Origin: Guptibacillus hwajinpoensis
GTDB lineage: Bacteria; Bacillota; Bacilli; Bacillales; Guptibacillaceae
Assembly (NCBI RefSeq): GCF_020524165.1
Contig: NZ_JAIVKU010000004.1
Location: 868,001-932,000, forward strand
Direction: 5' to 3'
Length of the DNA stretch: 64,000 nucleotides
Below the pieces are notes generated by a model, which worked only from the letters and a program-made list of their open reading frames with translations, searched no databases and was not told where the DNA came from. The translations under genes and the position numbers were made by a program. Below, in pieces: positions 8,054 to 18,388 of the stretch. Positions within the stretch are counted from its first letter, which is position 1. Each line of letters begins with the position of its first letter.

Positions 8054-9508
8054 ATGGGACTATCTGTTCGAGAAGCGCTACAATTATCCGAAATGAGTGA
8101 AATCAAACTGATTGCAGGAAAACAAGGCATCGATCGTGATATTAAATGGTTAACGATCGTAGAAGTAATGGAAGACGTGACTCGCCTTCATGAGGGCGAA
8201 TTTTTAATCACAACAGCATATGGATGGCAGGAAAAATCTGAATCTTATACAAGACTGATTCAGGCTCTTTCAAACCGTCAGCTTTCTGCTGTAGCTATAC
8301 ACACCGGCTTTTACCTTGACGTGGTACCTCTAGCGATGATTGAAGCGGCAAATCGAACAGGTTTGCCACTGCTGGAAATTCCAAGAACGATGAATTTTTC
8401 AACGGTTACAAGAAGCATTCTTGAACAGCTTGTTAATAAACAGCTCAGTATGCTCACACAAGCTCAGCGTATTCAAGATGAGTTAACTGCGCTCGTTATA
8501 AAAAATACGGGCTTCTCATCTTTAACTGATGCCCTCTCAAAACTACTTAATTGCAACGTTTCTATTTATCAATCGAACGGGGATCTTTTAGCAGGGTCTT
8601 ATGTAACAAACCGTCATTTTTCCTTTGAGCATGCTTATCCGATTGTGACAGAAGGTAAAACCATTGGCACGATTTTTATTCAAAAACAAACTCCGCTCAC
8701 TTCACTAGATCAGCTTTCTCTTAAACAAGCAGCAAATATTTTTGCTATCGAATTTTTAAAGTTACGGATTATAGAAGATACTCGGGCTCAAATCGAAGCA
8801 GATTTTCTCGATGTCCTCTTCTCCCACTCATATGAAGATGAGAAATACATTTTAAAGAAAAGTAAAGAAATGGGCTATGATTTCACTGGTCTTAATAGCG
8901 TAGCTGTTCTCTCATCGTCTAATCTGTCTGAGCTTGAACAGCAGTGTCATGAAACCTTGATTTCAACTCGAACAAAAGGCTTAATAAAAAGAAAAATAGA
9001 CCACGTCGTCGTTCTTTTAGCTGATCACTTTGAAGTATTTCTAACTGAGCACCAATCCTCTTTTTCTACGATGGGCGTAAGCACGGCTACAGGAATTCAA
9101 GAACTTGAAACAGCGCTAAAAGAAGCGTTGATCGCTCACCAGTTTGCCAGGTATCGAAAAGCATCCTGCATCCCTTTTGAATCATTAGGAGCTTATCAGG
9201 TTTTCATCCGCTTAAAGGAAAACGGTGAAGATCTCACAACTTATTACCAATCTCTTTTATCACCGATTGTCGCGTATGATCAGAAACATCAATCTCAGCT
9301 AATGAGAACGCTGGAAGCTTTTTTGGAAAACAACCTTGTTATTAATCGAACAGCAGATAAACTTTTCATTCACAGGCACACGTTAAATTATCGGATTAAG
9401 CAATTAGAAAAACTAACCGGAATTGATATCTATTCTTACGATCAGCGCATCCATGTTCAATTCGCTTTACTGGCTTATTTGACTGACTGTATCTTATCAT
9501 CCAATTGA
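8054..9508 (+). CDS. PucR-family transcriptional regulator
   Basis: Three-part PucR architecture in 484 aa: an N-terminal PucR domain (about 1-125, starting MGLSVREALQL), a central GGDEF-like region, and a C-terminal PucR-type HTH with NRTADKLFIHRHTLNYRIKQLEKLTGID. The ATG at 8054 follows GGGGGA. The longer open frame from 7901 has no SD and an unlikely N-terminus. Such regulators usually sense a nitrogen compound and control a neighbouring catabolic gene, so divergence from yodT suggests it regulates yodTSRQ (inference). Confidence 0.88.
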   Translation: MGLSVREALQLSEMSEIKLIAGKQGIDRDIKWLTIVEVMEDVTRLHEGEFLITTAYGWQEKSESYTRLIQALSNRQLSAVAIHTGFYLDVVPLAMIEAANRTGLPLLEIPRTMNFSTVTRSILEQLVNKQLSMLTQAQRIQDELTALVIKNTGFSSLTDALSKLLNCNVSIYQSNGDLLAGSYVTNRHFSFEHAYPIVTEGKTIGTIFIQKQTPLTSLDQLSLKQAANIFAIEFLKLRIIEDTRAQIEADFLDVLFSHSYEDEKYILKKSKEMGYDFTGLNSVAVLSSSNLSELEQQCHETLISTRTKGLIKRKIDHVVVLLADHFEVFLTEHQSSFSTMGVSTATGIQELETALKEALIAHQFARYRKASCIPFESLGAYQVFIRLKENGEDLTTYYQSLLSPIVAYDQKHQSQLMRTLEAFLENNLVINRTADKLFIHRHTLNYRIKQLEKLTGIDIYSYDQRIHVQFALLAYLTDCILSSN

Positions 9509-9510
9509 AA

Positions 9511-9546
9511 AACCCAGATTCCAAGTTAATGGAATCTGGGTTTTTC
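9511..9546 (+). terminator. Terminator of the PucR-type gene
   Basis: AACCCAGATTCCA pairs with TGGAATCTGGGTT over a 6-nt loop, then a T tract. Confidence 0.85.
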
Positions 9547-9851
9547 TGTTTCTCTCAATTGATTAACATCATAAATTATCTGAATATTGGTTATCCACAG
9601 ATTTTTGTGGGTAACCAATACCCCACCCTTATACCCCCTTGTTAAACAAAAATACCGGGAGTGGGTATACGTTTCCTTCTGTTGATAAGTGCCAGAAAAC
9701 CAATGATACCAAAGCTTATTCGAGTTATCAACACCTTGAATTCCGCCTCATTTCGGAACTTATCCGCAATACGACTTCATTTCGACGATAGTTTAAAAAT
9801 TATGCTACAATGATGTTTATGAGAAGTTGAGACGGAAAGGAAGAAAGCCCT
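9547..9851 (+). other. Intergenic region, patA leader
   Basis: About 300 bp without a convincing gene. A possible -10 TACAAT (9806-9811) lies about 40 bp before patA, but no good -35 is seen. GTTATCCACAGATTTTTGTGGGTAACC (9580s-9610s) forms an inverted repeat of unknown role. It includes a DnaA-box-like TTATCCACA, probably coincidental. Confidence 0.4.
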
Positions 9852-11015
9852 ATGGAACATTTAATAAACCCACGAGTAAACGCTATTGAAATTTCAGGTA
9901 TCCGTACTTTTTTTAATATGGTGGCAGATTATGAAAATATGATTTCTTTAACAATTGGACAACCCGATTTTGAAACGCCCAGCCACATTAAGGATGCCTC
10001 TCACACGGCAATCGATCAGAATAAAACGACGTATACGCATAATGCCGGCATACTTGAACTTCGTAAGGCAGCCGCTCATTTTCTACAAACAAAATACAGT
10101 CTTACCTATAAAGCTGATACCGAGGTAATCACAACTTCTGGGGCGAGCCAGGCGATTGACGTAACACTTCGCACGATCCTAACAGAAGGTGACGAGGTCA
10201 TTCTCCCTGGTCCTGTTTATCCCGGTTACGAACCGATCATTACACTATGTGGTGCTATTCCAGTTCATGTTGATACGACGGAAAACGGATTTAAATTATT
10301 ACGGTCTTCGGTTGAAAGAGCACTAACAGAAAGAACAAAGTGCATTATCCTTCCGTCCCCATCTAATCCAACAGGTGTGGCCATGTCTTCTGCAGAACTT
10401 GCCGATCTTGCTGATTTATTGAAAGATAAAAATATCTTTGTTTTATCTGACGAAATTTATTCAGAACTGACTTTCTCAGGAGAACATGCTTCCATCGCTC
10501 AGTTTGCAAATATGCGAGAAAAAACGATCGTTATTAATGGACTATCTAAATCCCACGCGATGACAGGATGGCGAATTGGATTTTTATTTGCACCAGAAGT
10601 GATCGCTAAACACATATTGAAAGTTCACCAATATAATGTTTCCTGCGCTTCTTCTATTTCTCAATATGCCGCTCTCGAAGCATTAGAAAATGGACTTGAT
10701 GATCCGATTGAGATGAGAACGGCTTACTCAACAAGAATGAATTATGTATTTGACCGATTAGTCGGAATGGGCCTATCGCCAATTAAACCTGACGGTGCCT
10801 TTTATATACTTCCTTCTATTAAAAAATTCGGCTTCACTTCTTTTGACTTCGCCATGAAACTCGCTAAGGAAGGAAATGTAGCTGTTGTACCGGGGAGCGC
10901 TTTCTCGAAACACGGAGAAGGATACGTTAGAATATCCTTTGCTTATTCAATCGATGTGTTACAAGAGGGTATGGATCGACTAGAGCGTTTCCTTATCACA
11001 CTTGAAAACAGCTAA
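9852..11015 (+). CDS. patA: Aminotransferase A (class I/II)
   Basis: PLP aminotransferase, 387 aa, very similar in recalled sequence to B. subtilis PatA. It starts MEHLINPRVNAIEISGIRTF and carries SGASQAID, PSPSNPTGV, the DEIYSEL aspartate motif and the PLP lysine in NGLSKSHAMTGWRIGFL. PatA-type enzymes transaminate aromatic amino acids or N-acetyl-diaminopimelate-like substrates; the exact substrate is not settled by sequence. SD AAAGGAAG lies 8 nt upstream. Monocistronic between two terminators. Confidence 0.9.
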   Translation: MEHLINPRVNAIEISGIRTFFNMVADYENMISLTIGQPDFETPSHIKDASHTAIDQNKTTYTHNAGILELRKAAAHFLQTKYSLTYKADTEVITTSGASQAIDVTLRTILTEGDEVILPGPVYPGYEPIITLCGAIPVHVDTTENGFKLLRSSVERALTERTKCIILPSPSNPTGVAMSSAELADLADLLKDKNIFVLSDEIYSELTFSGEHASIAQFANMREKTIVINGLSKSHAMTGWRIGFLFAPEVIAKHILKVHQYNVSCASSISQYAALEALENGLDDPIEMRTAYSTRMNYVFDRLVGMGLSPIKPDGAFYILPSIKKFGFTSFDFAMKLAKEGNVAVVPGSAFSKHGEGYVRISFAYSIDVLQEGMDRLERFLITLENS

Positions 11016-11020
11016 CGCAC

Positions 11021-11049
11021 AAAAAAAGCCAGCCCGTTGGGCTGGCTTT
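11021..11049. terminator. Bidirectional terminator between patA and the sulfurtransferase
   Basis: AAAGCCAGCCC-GTT-GGGCTGGCTTT, with A and T tracts on its two sides, serves two convergent genes. Confidence 0.88.
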
Positions 11050-11052
11050 CAT

Positions 11053-11868
11053 TTAAGCAGGATCGACCGGATTGTCTTTATAAGATACCCAATCACTATA
11101 GCTACCTGGGTAAAGCTTCGCATGAATGCCAGCTTCCTGAAAAGCTAGCAAATTCACACAAGCCGTCACGCCAGAACCACAGTACACAATTGGCTCCTCA
11201 CCGTGCTCGTTCTCCCCTACTCTCTTATCAGCGCCTTTCCATTTTTGATTTTCGTTGAAGTTATCTTTCCAGAAATAATTGATCGCTCCAGGGATATGCC
11301 CAGCTTTTGAATCCATTGGCTCTTGTTCTCCACTAAAGCGTTCTGGTGCACGTGAATCTATGATGGTTCGCCCTTCTTTCTGTGCGAGCTTCACATCACT
11401 CATGGAAACAATCATTGATTTATCAAGACTAATGGGGTATTCCGAACGACTCACATTTGGAACCCTGGTTTCGAGTTTATGCCCCTCCCCTCTCCAGGAT
11501 CTTAGCCCTCCATCAAGTACAGCACGTTCTTTATGACCGGCAAAACCAAGTAAGAACCATAACCTTGCTGCCATGGCCCCATATTCATGATCATAGACAA
11601 TTACTTTGGAATCATGCTGTATCCCTAATCTCTCAACTAGTTCTTGAAGCTGCTCTTGATCTGGTAATGGATGTCTACCTCCGTGTTCCCCGACTTCTCC
11701 TGATAGATCCTTTTCCAAATCCGCATAAAGGGCACCGGGAATATGTCCTTCTAAATAAGCAGAATAGCCACTTTCAGGCTGTCCTAGTTCAAACTGACAA
11801 TCGACAATCACAAGGTGTTCATCGTGTAAATGATGTGCAAGCCATTCAACGGAAACAAGATTTTTCAT
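11053..11868 (-). CDS. sseA: Thiosulfate/3-mercaptopyruvate sulfurtransferase (tandem rhodanese)
   Basis: Two rhodanese domains in 271 aa. The N-terminal one is inactive and the C-terminal one carries the active-site loop YCGSGVTAC. The CGSGVT form of the loop is typical of 3-mercaptopyruvate sulfurtransferases. It transfers sulfane sulfur to cyanide or thiols. Its SD (TTGGGGGAA) overlaps the end of dynA 3 nt upstream, so the two genes are probably cotranscribed. Confidence 0.88.
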   Translation of the reverse strand: MKNLVSVEWLAHHLHDEHLVIVDCQFELGQPESGYSAYLEGHIPGALYADLEKDLSGEVGEHGGRHPLPDQEQLQELVERLGIQHDSKVIVYDHEYGAMAARLWFLLGFAGHKERAVLDGGLRSWRGEGHKLETRVPNVSRSEYPISLDKSMIVSMSDVKLAQKEGRTIIDSRAPERFSGEQEPMDSKAGHIPGAINYFWKDNFNENQKWKGADKRVGENEHGEEPIVYCGSGVTACVNLLAFQEAGIHAKLYPGSYSDWVSYKDNPVDPA

Positions 11869-11871
11869 CGT

Positions 11872-14800
11872 TTATTCCCCCAATAAGTTCATTTGAATTT
11901 TTGCTACATTTCCTTGTTTAGTTTTCAAGAAAGCTTTAGATAGCTCACTATTTAACATCATTTTTCTATTTTCAATGTATACCTTTATTTCTTTCTGAAT
12001 CTCGCGCTTCATGTCATTTAGGTTTTCTTCATAAAAATTCGTCGCTACAGACTCAATCACCTGTTTCTCCGCAGTTAAATAATCATTCACTGGCTGTTGA
12101 AATTCCTTTTTTAACACATCATGTAAGTCTTCTCTTCCATTTTGTTCAAAAAATTGCTTTGGAGACTTGAATGAACTGCGCGCGAGCTTTTGAATGGTTT
12201 CGCTACTAATCCAACTTGATAGTGAAGCAGTAAATGCAGGTGTTGCCATCTCCTTTGTATCGTTTATGGAATAGCGAAAATCTGATAAGTGGTTCCGAAT
12301 TGTAAGTTGCATTTCTTTCTCGTTTTTTTGAAGCTCTCGGTTTATAAATCGATCGATCCGAAGAGAAGCTGCCCTTAATTCTTGAAGCAGATCTTGAGTA
12401 ATATCTTCAAGCAGAGACCTTGACGCATGATGAAGTCCTTCCCGATTTTGAATAATGGAAGGGTTAAATGCTTCCTTAAAGAAATCATTAAAGCGATAAA
12501 ATAGACGTTGTGGCATGTAATGGACGAGCTCCGTTAGCTCCTGTTCAATTTGTTTCACAGAAGTTGCTATGTCGTAACGCTCCACTCCCTCGGTTGCTTT
12601 ATCACTTTCATGGTGCAAACGGTCCAGCTGTGCTTCTTTTTCATTAGCATTCAATTCAAAATTCTCAATCCAGCCATCAATCTCTTCTCTTACCCGATTT
12701 ATTTCACTAATGCTTGTTTCCACTGCCATTTTTGATAAATCTGCTCGGATAAATTGGTAAAATCGTTCTTCAAACGATGCAAGACCACCTTTGTTTTTCA
12801 GTTTTTCAGGTAATCTCGAAAGAAATTCATTCTCTTTTTCACTTAAGCCATGTGAGGCAAGCATCCCTGCAAGGCTTGATACCGGATAAAGAGCTGGATA
12901 TCGAATCCCATACTGTTGGAGCTGTTTTTTCACATGATCAAGCACAGTGAGGAGCTCATCATCATTTTCAGCCAAATCAGAAGCATTTAACAGAAAGAAC
13001 ATCTTATCCATCTCAAACACATCTTTCACACGGCCTAGCTGAATTAAAAATTCACGATCTGCTTTAGAAAAGGCATGGTTGTAATAAGTCACATATAGAA
13101 TAGCGTCAGCTGCTTTCATATATTGAAAAGCAACACCCGTATGCCTCGCATTGATCGAATCCGCTCCAGGTGTGTCCACAAGCGTAATACCTTCTTGTGT
13201 AAGGGCACAATCATAATACAATGAAATGGATGAGATAAACGCCGCTTTTGCTTCGTTTACGACCATATCCTCGTATTCTTCCAACGTCACTTCTCGTTTC
13301 ATTCCAAGATACGAAAGTTCGCCTTCTCCTTTTAAAACTGCACGAAGAAATAGCGCATGAGGCTTTGTCTCAGCTGACTCCCGCTTAAACAGTTTACCGG
13401 CTGAAATAATATGCATACAGTCTCGAAGTGAAAAAGCCTGTTCTCCAAAAAAAGAAAGCGAATGATTTAAGTCTTCAAGAAGCTCTTCCTCCGTTTTATA
13501 GTGAATCATCGCTGTTTTATGGGCATGCTCTTCTGTAACAGGACAAATTCGATTAAGCGTTGCCGTCGTTGGATTTGGAGAAGAAGGCAAGATTTTCTCA
13601 CCGATTAGAGCGTTGGCAAAAGACGATTTCCCTGCACTAAATGCGCCAAATAACGCAACCGTGTAGGATTTTTCCGTTAACTTTCTCGCTTTCTTAATGA
13701 GATTTTGCTTCGTATGCAGGAAGCCCGGCAAATCAGTAAGTTCTGTCGCCAGATTTTGAAGCGCATGAACCGTCGTTTCAGAAGTAGGAAGTTCATCATC
13801 CTTCTTTTCCACTGCTACTTCTTCCAAAGAGCTGTTATCACTTTTACCTTCTGAATTGGTTTCTTTTACAGATTCCACAATGATGATTTCTTCTAACTCT
13901 TCATCTTTCCGGACACTCTTCTGAACTGCACTGGCCTCTTCATCACGGTCTCCTCGAAGAATCGACATGAGTTCAGTTGTTTTCTCGCTGATGGTTTCCA
14001 TCTCGGCTAAGAGCATTTCTGATTCCTTTTCCCCAACGTGCTCTTTAAAAGAAGTTTGAAGCTCAATAGCGATTTGCTTATGCTCTCGATCCACTTGCTC
14101 AATCAGCAAATTTTTTCGTTTTTCTGCTTGCTGTTTTATTTGAGTTTTCATGCTATGAGCGATATTTTCAGTGTAATGAAGAACCGCTTCACCCGTTGCA
14201 CCGTTTCCTTTTTTTGCTTCTTCTTGGATAACACTAAAATCGATAAGAAATGGTTCATCTAGAACAGGCGGCTCAACTTTTGTTAACGCTGCCGTCGAAA
14301 TTAGCTGTTTCAGTAGCTCCTGGTAATGCCATTCGAGCTGAGACTTTACTTGTTCCTCTAACCCCGATACAAATGACTCATAACGGTTCAAACGTTCCTG
14401 TTGCGTTTTTTTCTCACGAAAAACCAGTCCTACTTTAAAACCAGGCTGCAATGATTCAAGATAGTCACGCCCAGCTTCCCTTACTTCATAAGGCATTAAA
14501 ATAGCACTCTTTTGAATCGAAGAACCTTCAGATTGAAACTCCTCTTCAATAAGCTTAATACGCTCCTTTGAGAAAGAAAGTTTCTTCTCCATCTCCTCAT
14601 AAGCCTGCATGACTTCACGATCTTCCACAACTGTATCCATATTGTTAATCAATTCAATTGCAGCATTGGACACCCGTACTATTTTATCCTCTGCTGTTTT
14701 CTTAGAAAGACCTTCAATATAACTTTTCAATTGGTGAAATTGGTTGTGAGGATGATTATGATCACGTAGGGAAATAAAGAAAAAGGATTCCAATGACATT

Positions 14801-15483
14801 CCCCACGTTTCAAATGACTGCACCACTGACTTCTTAAAAGCGTTGAATGAGATTTCATCTTCGTTATGTTTGTCAATTTGATTCACAATTAAAATGATCT
14901 TCTTATTTTGACGGTATAACTCTCGAATAAACTGATAGTTGACTTCTGATTGAACATGATTATAATCCATCACATAGAAAACAACGTCCGCTAAATACAT
15001 CGATGATTCAGTTGATAACCGATGTGCTTCGTCAGTTGAATCAATCCCAGGTGTATCAATGAAAATAACGTCTTCTTCAATTGGAGACGGCGCAGATAAT
15101 TCGACGCGTTCAACTTCTTCTCCATTTAAACAATAGCTTTTTACTTGATCGATATCATAAGGCGCTTTAAAAACCATCTTTTTTCCATTTATAAAATAAA
15201 CGGCAGCACCCGATTCTCCAGACCGGATCCGCACCGTATTGGCACTTGCTGGAATGGGACTTGAGGGCAGTAAATTTGTATCAAATAACGCATTAATTAA
15301 TGAAGACTTTCCTGCAGAAAAGTGACCTGAAAAAAGAAAGTGCTGTTCACCGCTCTTCAATTTATCAATCAATTGATTGATTTTCGATGCTTCTGATTGT
15401 TCTAGCTTTGTTTCGATGAGGGCAAGACGTTCAAGCAGGGCGTCTTCTTTTATTTTTGTCTTTGACTGGTGATTATGCTTCAT
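11872..15483 (-). CDS. dynA: Fused bacterial dynamin DynA
   Basis: Internal tandem fusion of two dynamin-like GTPases (1203 aa; B. subtilis DynA/YpbR is about 1190). The first GTPase has P-loop GHFSAGKSS (about 53-61), FIDTPGIDST and NQID. The second has GAFSAGKSS (about 612), LVDTPGADS and NASD. Long helical stalk and coiled-coil stretches follow each. An acidic linker rich in Glu/Ser separates the halves (about 520-585). Members bind and tether or fuse membranes and help in membrane stress and phage resistance. Cotranscription with the downstream sulfurtransferase is likely. Confidence 0.93.
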   Translation of the reverse strand: MKHNHQSKTKIKEDALLERLALIETKLEQSEASKINQLIDKLKSGEQHFLFSGHFSAGKSSLINALFDTNLLPSSPIPASANTVRIRSGESGAAVYFINGKKMVFKAPYDIDQVKSYCLNGEEVERVELSAPSPIEEDVIFIDTPGIDSTDEAHRLSTESSMYLADVVFYVMDYNHVQSEVNYQFIRELYRQNKKIILIVNQIDKHNEDEISFNAFKKSVVQSFETWGMSLESFFFISLRDHNHPHNQFHQLKSYIEGLSKKTAEDKIVRVSNAAIELINNMDTVVEDREVMQAYEEMEKKLSFSKERIKLIEEEFQSEGSSIQKSAILMPYEVREAGRDYLESLQPGFKVGLVFREKKTQQERLNRYESFVSGLEEQVKSQLEWHYQELLKQLISTAALTKVEPPVLDEPFLIDFSVIQEEAKKGNGATGEAVLHYTENIAHSMKTQIKQQAEKRKNLLIEQVDREHKQIAIELQTSFKEHVGEKESEMLLAEMETISEKTTELMSILRGDRDEEASAVQKSVRKDEELEEIIIVESVKETNSEGKSDNSSLEEVAVEKKDDELPTSETTVHALQNLATELTDLPGFLHTKQNLIKKARKLTEKSYTVALFGAFSAGKSSFANALIGEKILPSSPNPTTATLNRICPVTEEHAHKTAMIHYKTEEELLEDLNHSLSFFGEQAFSLRDCMHIISAGKLFKRESAETKPHALFLRAVLKGEGELSYLGMKREVTLEEYEDMVVNEAKAAFISSISLYYDCALTQEGITLVDTPGADSINARHTGVAFQYMKAADAILYVTYYNHAFSKADREFLIQLGRVKDVFEMDKMFFLLNASDLAENDDELLTVLDHVKKQLQQYGIRYPALYPVSSLAGMLASHGLSEKENEFLSRLPEKLKNKGGLASFEERFYQFIRADLSKMAVETSISEINRVREEIDGWIENFELNANEKEAQLDRLHHESDKATEGVERYDIATSVKQIEQELTELVHYMPQRLFYRFNDFFKEAFNPSIIQNREGLHHASRSLLEDITQDLLQELRAASLRIDRFINRELQKNEKEMQLTIRNHLSDFRYSINDTKEMATPAFTASLSSWISSETIQKLARSSFKSPKQFFEQNGREDLHDVLKKEFQQPVNDYLTAEKQVIESVATNFYEENLNDMKREIQKEIKVYIENRKMMLNSELSKAFLKTKQGNVAKIQMNLLGE

Positions 15484-15640
15484 AGTATCCCGCTGCCTTT
15501 CCGTAAATAGTGTCTCTCTAAGAATAACGCTTTCAATGACATTTTCCCAGTATTGTCTAAAAATAATCTCTTATAATAGTCAATGACAGCGCAGAAGGAT
15601 ATGATTGGATTTTTCTAATCCTTGAAACGATCAAAAAAAT

Positions 15641-15670
15641 AAAAAAAGCCGGGATTTCTCCCGACTTTTA
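15641..15670 (-). terminator. Terminator of cshA
   Basis: On the minus strand GTCGGGA-GAAA-TCCCGGC, a stem with a GNRA-type loop, is followed by seven T. Confidence 0.88.
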
Positions 15671-15677
15671 ACGTGTC

Positions 15678-17159
15678 TTATTTGTTTCCTTTGTCATTGA
15701 ACTTACGACGCTTGTTCGCGCCTCCGCTGTTACGGTCTCCGCGATATCCGCCACCGCTGCCACCTTTGCGACCGCGATCATTGTTACGGTTACGGTTGCG
15801 GTTGCCACCGCCTCCGCCACGATTATGAGCTTTCTTCGCACGAAGTGGTGCGATCTCAGTAATCTTAACTGGAGTTGTATCCGGTTCTTTTGTAAGCAAC
15901 TTAAGTGCTGCAGAAAGAAGCGTTACAGAATCATGATCGTCAAGAAGCTGTTCAGCAGATGAGCGGTATCCTGAATGATCCTGTTCTTCAATTGTGCTTT
16001 GTAGCTGTTGAATCGCCATTTGTTGCTGGCCTTCCATTGCTTCAGCAAAGCTTGGGATCGTACGTTTTTGCATAGACTTCTTCGTAATTTTCTCAATCAC
16101 TTTAAGGTGATCGTACTCACGTGGAGTAATGAATGTTGAAGCAAGACCTGACTTACCTGCACGGCCAGTACGACCGATTCTGTGAACGTAGCTTTCAGGA
16201 TCCTGAGGAATGTCAAAGTTATAAACGTGTGTCACACCACTAATGTCAAGACCACGTGCAGCAACGTCTGTTGCTACCATGATATCAATTGTGCTGTCTT
16301 TAAATTGTTTAATAACTTGGTCACGTTTCCCTTGTGGAAGGTCACCGTGAATCCCTTCAGCCATATAGCCGCGTTTCTTAAGTCCTTCAGATACTTCATC
16401 AACGCGTTTCTTTGTTCTTGCAAATACAATCGCAAGCTCAGGAGACTGAGTATCAAGAAGGCGACAAAGAATATCGAATTTCTTAGAATCACGAACTTCA
16501 TAGTAATGCTGTTCGATTGATGGAACAGTCATTTCTTTTGATTTCGTTCTAACTGTTTCAGGGTTGCTCATGAATTTCTCTGCAAGGATTGCGATACGTT
16601 TTGGCATCGTCGCTGAGAATAGAAGCGTTTGACGCTTTTCTGGAACACCTTTAAGGATTTTTTCGATATCTTCAATGAAGCCCATGTTAAGCATTTCGTC
16701 TGCTTCATCTAGAACAACAAATGAAACTTCTGAAAGACGAATCGTTTTACGTTCCATATGATCAATAAGACGGCCTGGCGTCGCTACAACGAGCTGAGGT
16801 CTCTTTTTAAGTGCTTTGATTTGGTGAACGATGCTTTGGCCACCGTATATAGGAAGGGCACGCACTCCTTTCGCTTGACCAATGCGGTTCAATTCTTCTG
16901 CAACCTGTACAGCAAGCTCACGTGTTGGCGCAAGAATAATTCCCTGTACATGAGAGAGAGAAGTGTCGATCTTTTCAATCATTGGGATACCAAATGCAGC
17001 TGTTTTACCAGTACCAGTTTGAGCCTGACCGATAACGTCGTTGCCTTCAAGCGCTAGAGGAATTGTTCCTGCTTGAATTGGTGTTGTTTCTTCGAATCCC
17101 ATTTGATTAACTGCTTCTAGCAGCGTATTACTTAAACCTAGATCTTGAAATTTTTTCAA
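15678..17159 (-). CDS. cshA: DEAD-box RNA helicase CshA
   Basis: ATP-dependent RNA helicase of the cold-shock/degradosome type, 493 aa as in B. subtilis. Motifs in order: Q motif ([13 protein letters not shown]), [32 protein letters not shown], and [13 protein letters not shown]. The C-terminus ends in a Gly/Arg/Asn-rich basic tail (about 435-493) that should bind RNA. Translation starts at TTG 9 nt after AAAGGAG. The leader contains a terminator-like hairpin, so attenuation is possible. Confidence 0.93.
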   Translation of the reverse strand: MKKFQDLGLSNTLLEAVNQMGFEETTPIQAGTIPLALEGNDVIGQAQTGTGKTAAFGIPMIEKIDTSLSHVQGIILAPTRELAVQVAEELNRIGQAKGVRALPIYGGQSIVHQIKALKKRPQLVVATPGRLIDHMERKTIRLSEVSFVVLDEADEMLNMGFIEDIEKILKGVPEKRQTLLFSATMPKRIAILAEKFMSNPETVRTKSKEMTVPSIEQHYYEVRDSKKFDILCRLLDTQSPELAIVFARTKKRVDEVSEGLKKRGYMAEGIHGDLPQGKRDQVIKQFKDSTIDIMVATDVAARGLDISGVTHVYNFDIPQDPESYVHRIGRTGRAGKSGLASTFITPREYDHLKVIEKITKKSMQKRTIPSFAEAMEGQQQMAIQQLQSTIEEQDHSGYRSSAEQLLDDHDSVTLLSAALKLLTKEPDTTPVKITEIAPLRAKKAHNRGGGGGNRNRNRNNDRGRKGGSGGGYRGDRNSGGANKRRKFNDKGNK

Positions 17160-17232
17160 CTTTTAAAAACTCCTTTTTACTTTTAAATGCATTAAATGCT
17201 ATAGACGGGAGAAAAATCTCCTGATAATGTTC

Positions 17233-17264
17233 AAAAAAAGCATTTTCCTAATGTTGGAAAACGC
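17233..17264 (-). terminator. Terminator-like hairpin in the dat-cshA gap
   Basis: On the minus strand GCGTTTTCC-N7-GGAAAATGC is followed by seven T. It lies 107 nt after dat and 74 nt before the cshA start. It may end dat transcription or act in the cshA leader. A possible cshA promoter (TTGAAT-N17-TACTGT) lies upstream of it. Confidence 0.65.
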
Positions 17265-17371
17265 TCGGAACAAGCAACTCTTCATTCACATATAGCCAAA
17301 GATAACAGTAACACTATTATGTGCAAAATTCAACTACACAAACTAAAAAGATTTTCGTATGAATCACTCTG

Positions 17372-18196
17372 CTAAGATAAACGACCAGTAAATTCTGCGT
17401 GAATGGAAGCGGTTAGTTCCCCTTCTTTTCCATCTGCAATTCGTACACCATCTACCTCAACAATCGGTCTTACTTCTTGAGTCGTACTGGAAATAAATAC
17501 TTCATCACTCTCGAGAAGGTCTTGCTTTGTAAACGCTTCTTCCTTTACTTTTATCCCCAAATCATTCGCAATTGAAAGCACAACTCTCCTTGTAATTCCA
17601 TCAAGAATAAGATGGTTAGCAGGGTGTGTATAAAGCGTCTTGTTTTTTACAATAAATACGTTCGTTGAGCTTCCTTCCGTTATCCATTCTCCTCGATGAA
17701 AAATCGCTTCATCTACATTTTGTTCATTTGCAAACTGTTTTGCCAGAACATTTCCGAGTAGATTCAAGCTTTTAATATCACACCTTAGCCAACGAATATC
17801 TTCTGTGAAAACAGCTCGTCCTGGTGCCCTTGAAGGCTCTGTTTCATATTCTTTTGTATAGGCTACAAAGACTGGATCTGCCTGTGCTGGGAACGGGTGA
17901 TTTCTTGGAGCAACCCCTCTCGTCACCTGCATGTAGACATGTCCACTCTGGACGGGATCTTGCTCGATGAGCTTCTCTAAATTGGCTTTAAGTTCTTCCT
18001 GATTAAATGGTAAAGCGATTTTTATTTCGCCTGCGCTTCTTTCCAAACGATCGAGGTGAGCTTCCAATTCAAAGAAAACACCATTATAAATACGTATAAC
18101 TTCATAGACACCGTCACCAAATTGGTAGCCTCGATCTTCAATATCTATTGTTGCCTCATCTCTACTCAATAAATCATGATTAAATAAAATCAACAT
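17372..18196 (-). CDS. dat: D-amino acid (D-alanine) aminotransferase
   Basis: Fold-type IV PLP transaminase making D-amino acids, notably D-glutamate from D-alanine. The 274-aa protein has GYQFGDGVYEVIR, the PLP lysine in CDIKSLNLLGNVLAKQ, the glutamate in ITEGSSTNVF, and SSTTQEVRPI. The ATG at 18196 has AGGGAG 5 nt upstream; a GTG two codons earlier is less well placed. Branched-chain aminotransferase is excluded by overall similarity to Dat and the short length. Confidence 0.9.
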   Translation of the reverse strand: MLILFNHDLLSRDEATIDIEDRGYQFGDGVYEVIRIYNGVFFELEAHLDRLERSAGEIKIALPFNQEELKANLEKLIEQDPVQSGHVYMQVTRGVAPRNHPFPAQADPVFVAYTKEYETEPSRAPGRAVFTEDIRWLRCDIKSLNLLGNVLAKQFANEQNVDEAIFHRGEWITEGSSTNVFIVKNKTLYTHPANHLILDGITRRVVLSIANDLGIKVKEEAFTKQDLLESDEVFISSTTQEVRPIVEVDGVRIADGKEGELTASIHAEFTGRLS

Positions 18197-18316
18197 GTTC
18201 ACTCCCTAAACCAATATTTTCCCTCTTCACAATAACATATTTAAACCGATCTCTTCACCAGCATTTTTCTGAATAGTTTTACTTATTACATTTTATGACA
18301 ATTTTTCTTTATTTAG

Positions 18317-18345
18317 TTTACAAACTGGATCTTATACACTAAAAT
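18317..18345 (+). promoter_or_regulatory. Probable sigma-A promoter of the lipoprotein gene
   Basis: TTTACA, 17-nt spacer, TAAAAT, about 43 bp before the start codon. Confidence 0.55.
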
Positions 18346-18388
18346 TTGTATTCGAAAGGTATTTTTCTAAAAATTAGGAGGGTTTTGA

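Noticed and set aside
9580..9610. DnaA box/replication origin near TTATCCACA
   Set aside because: A single box without clustering or dnaA/dnaN nearby; the inverted repeat alone does not support an origin.
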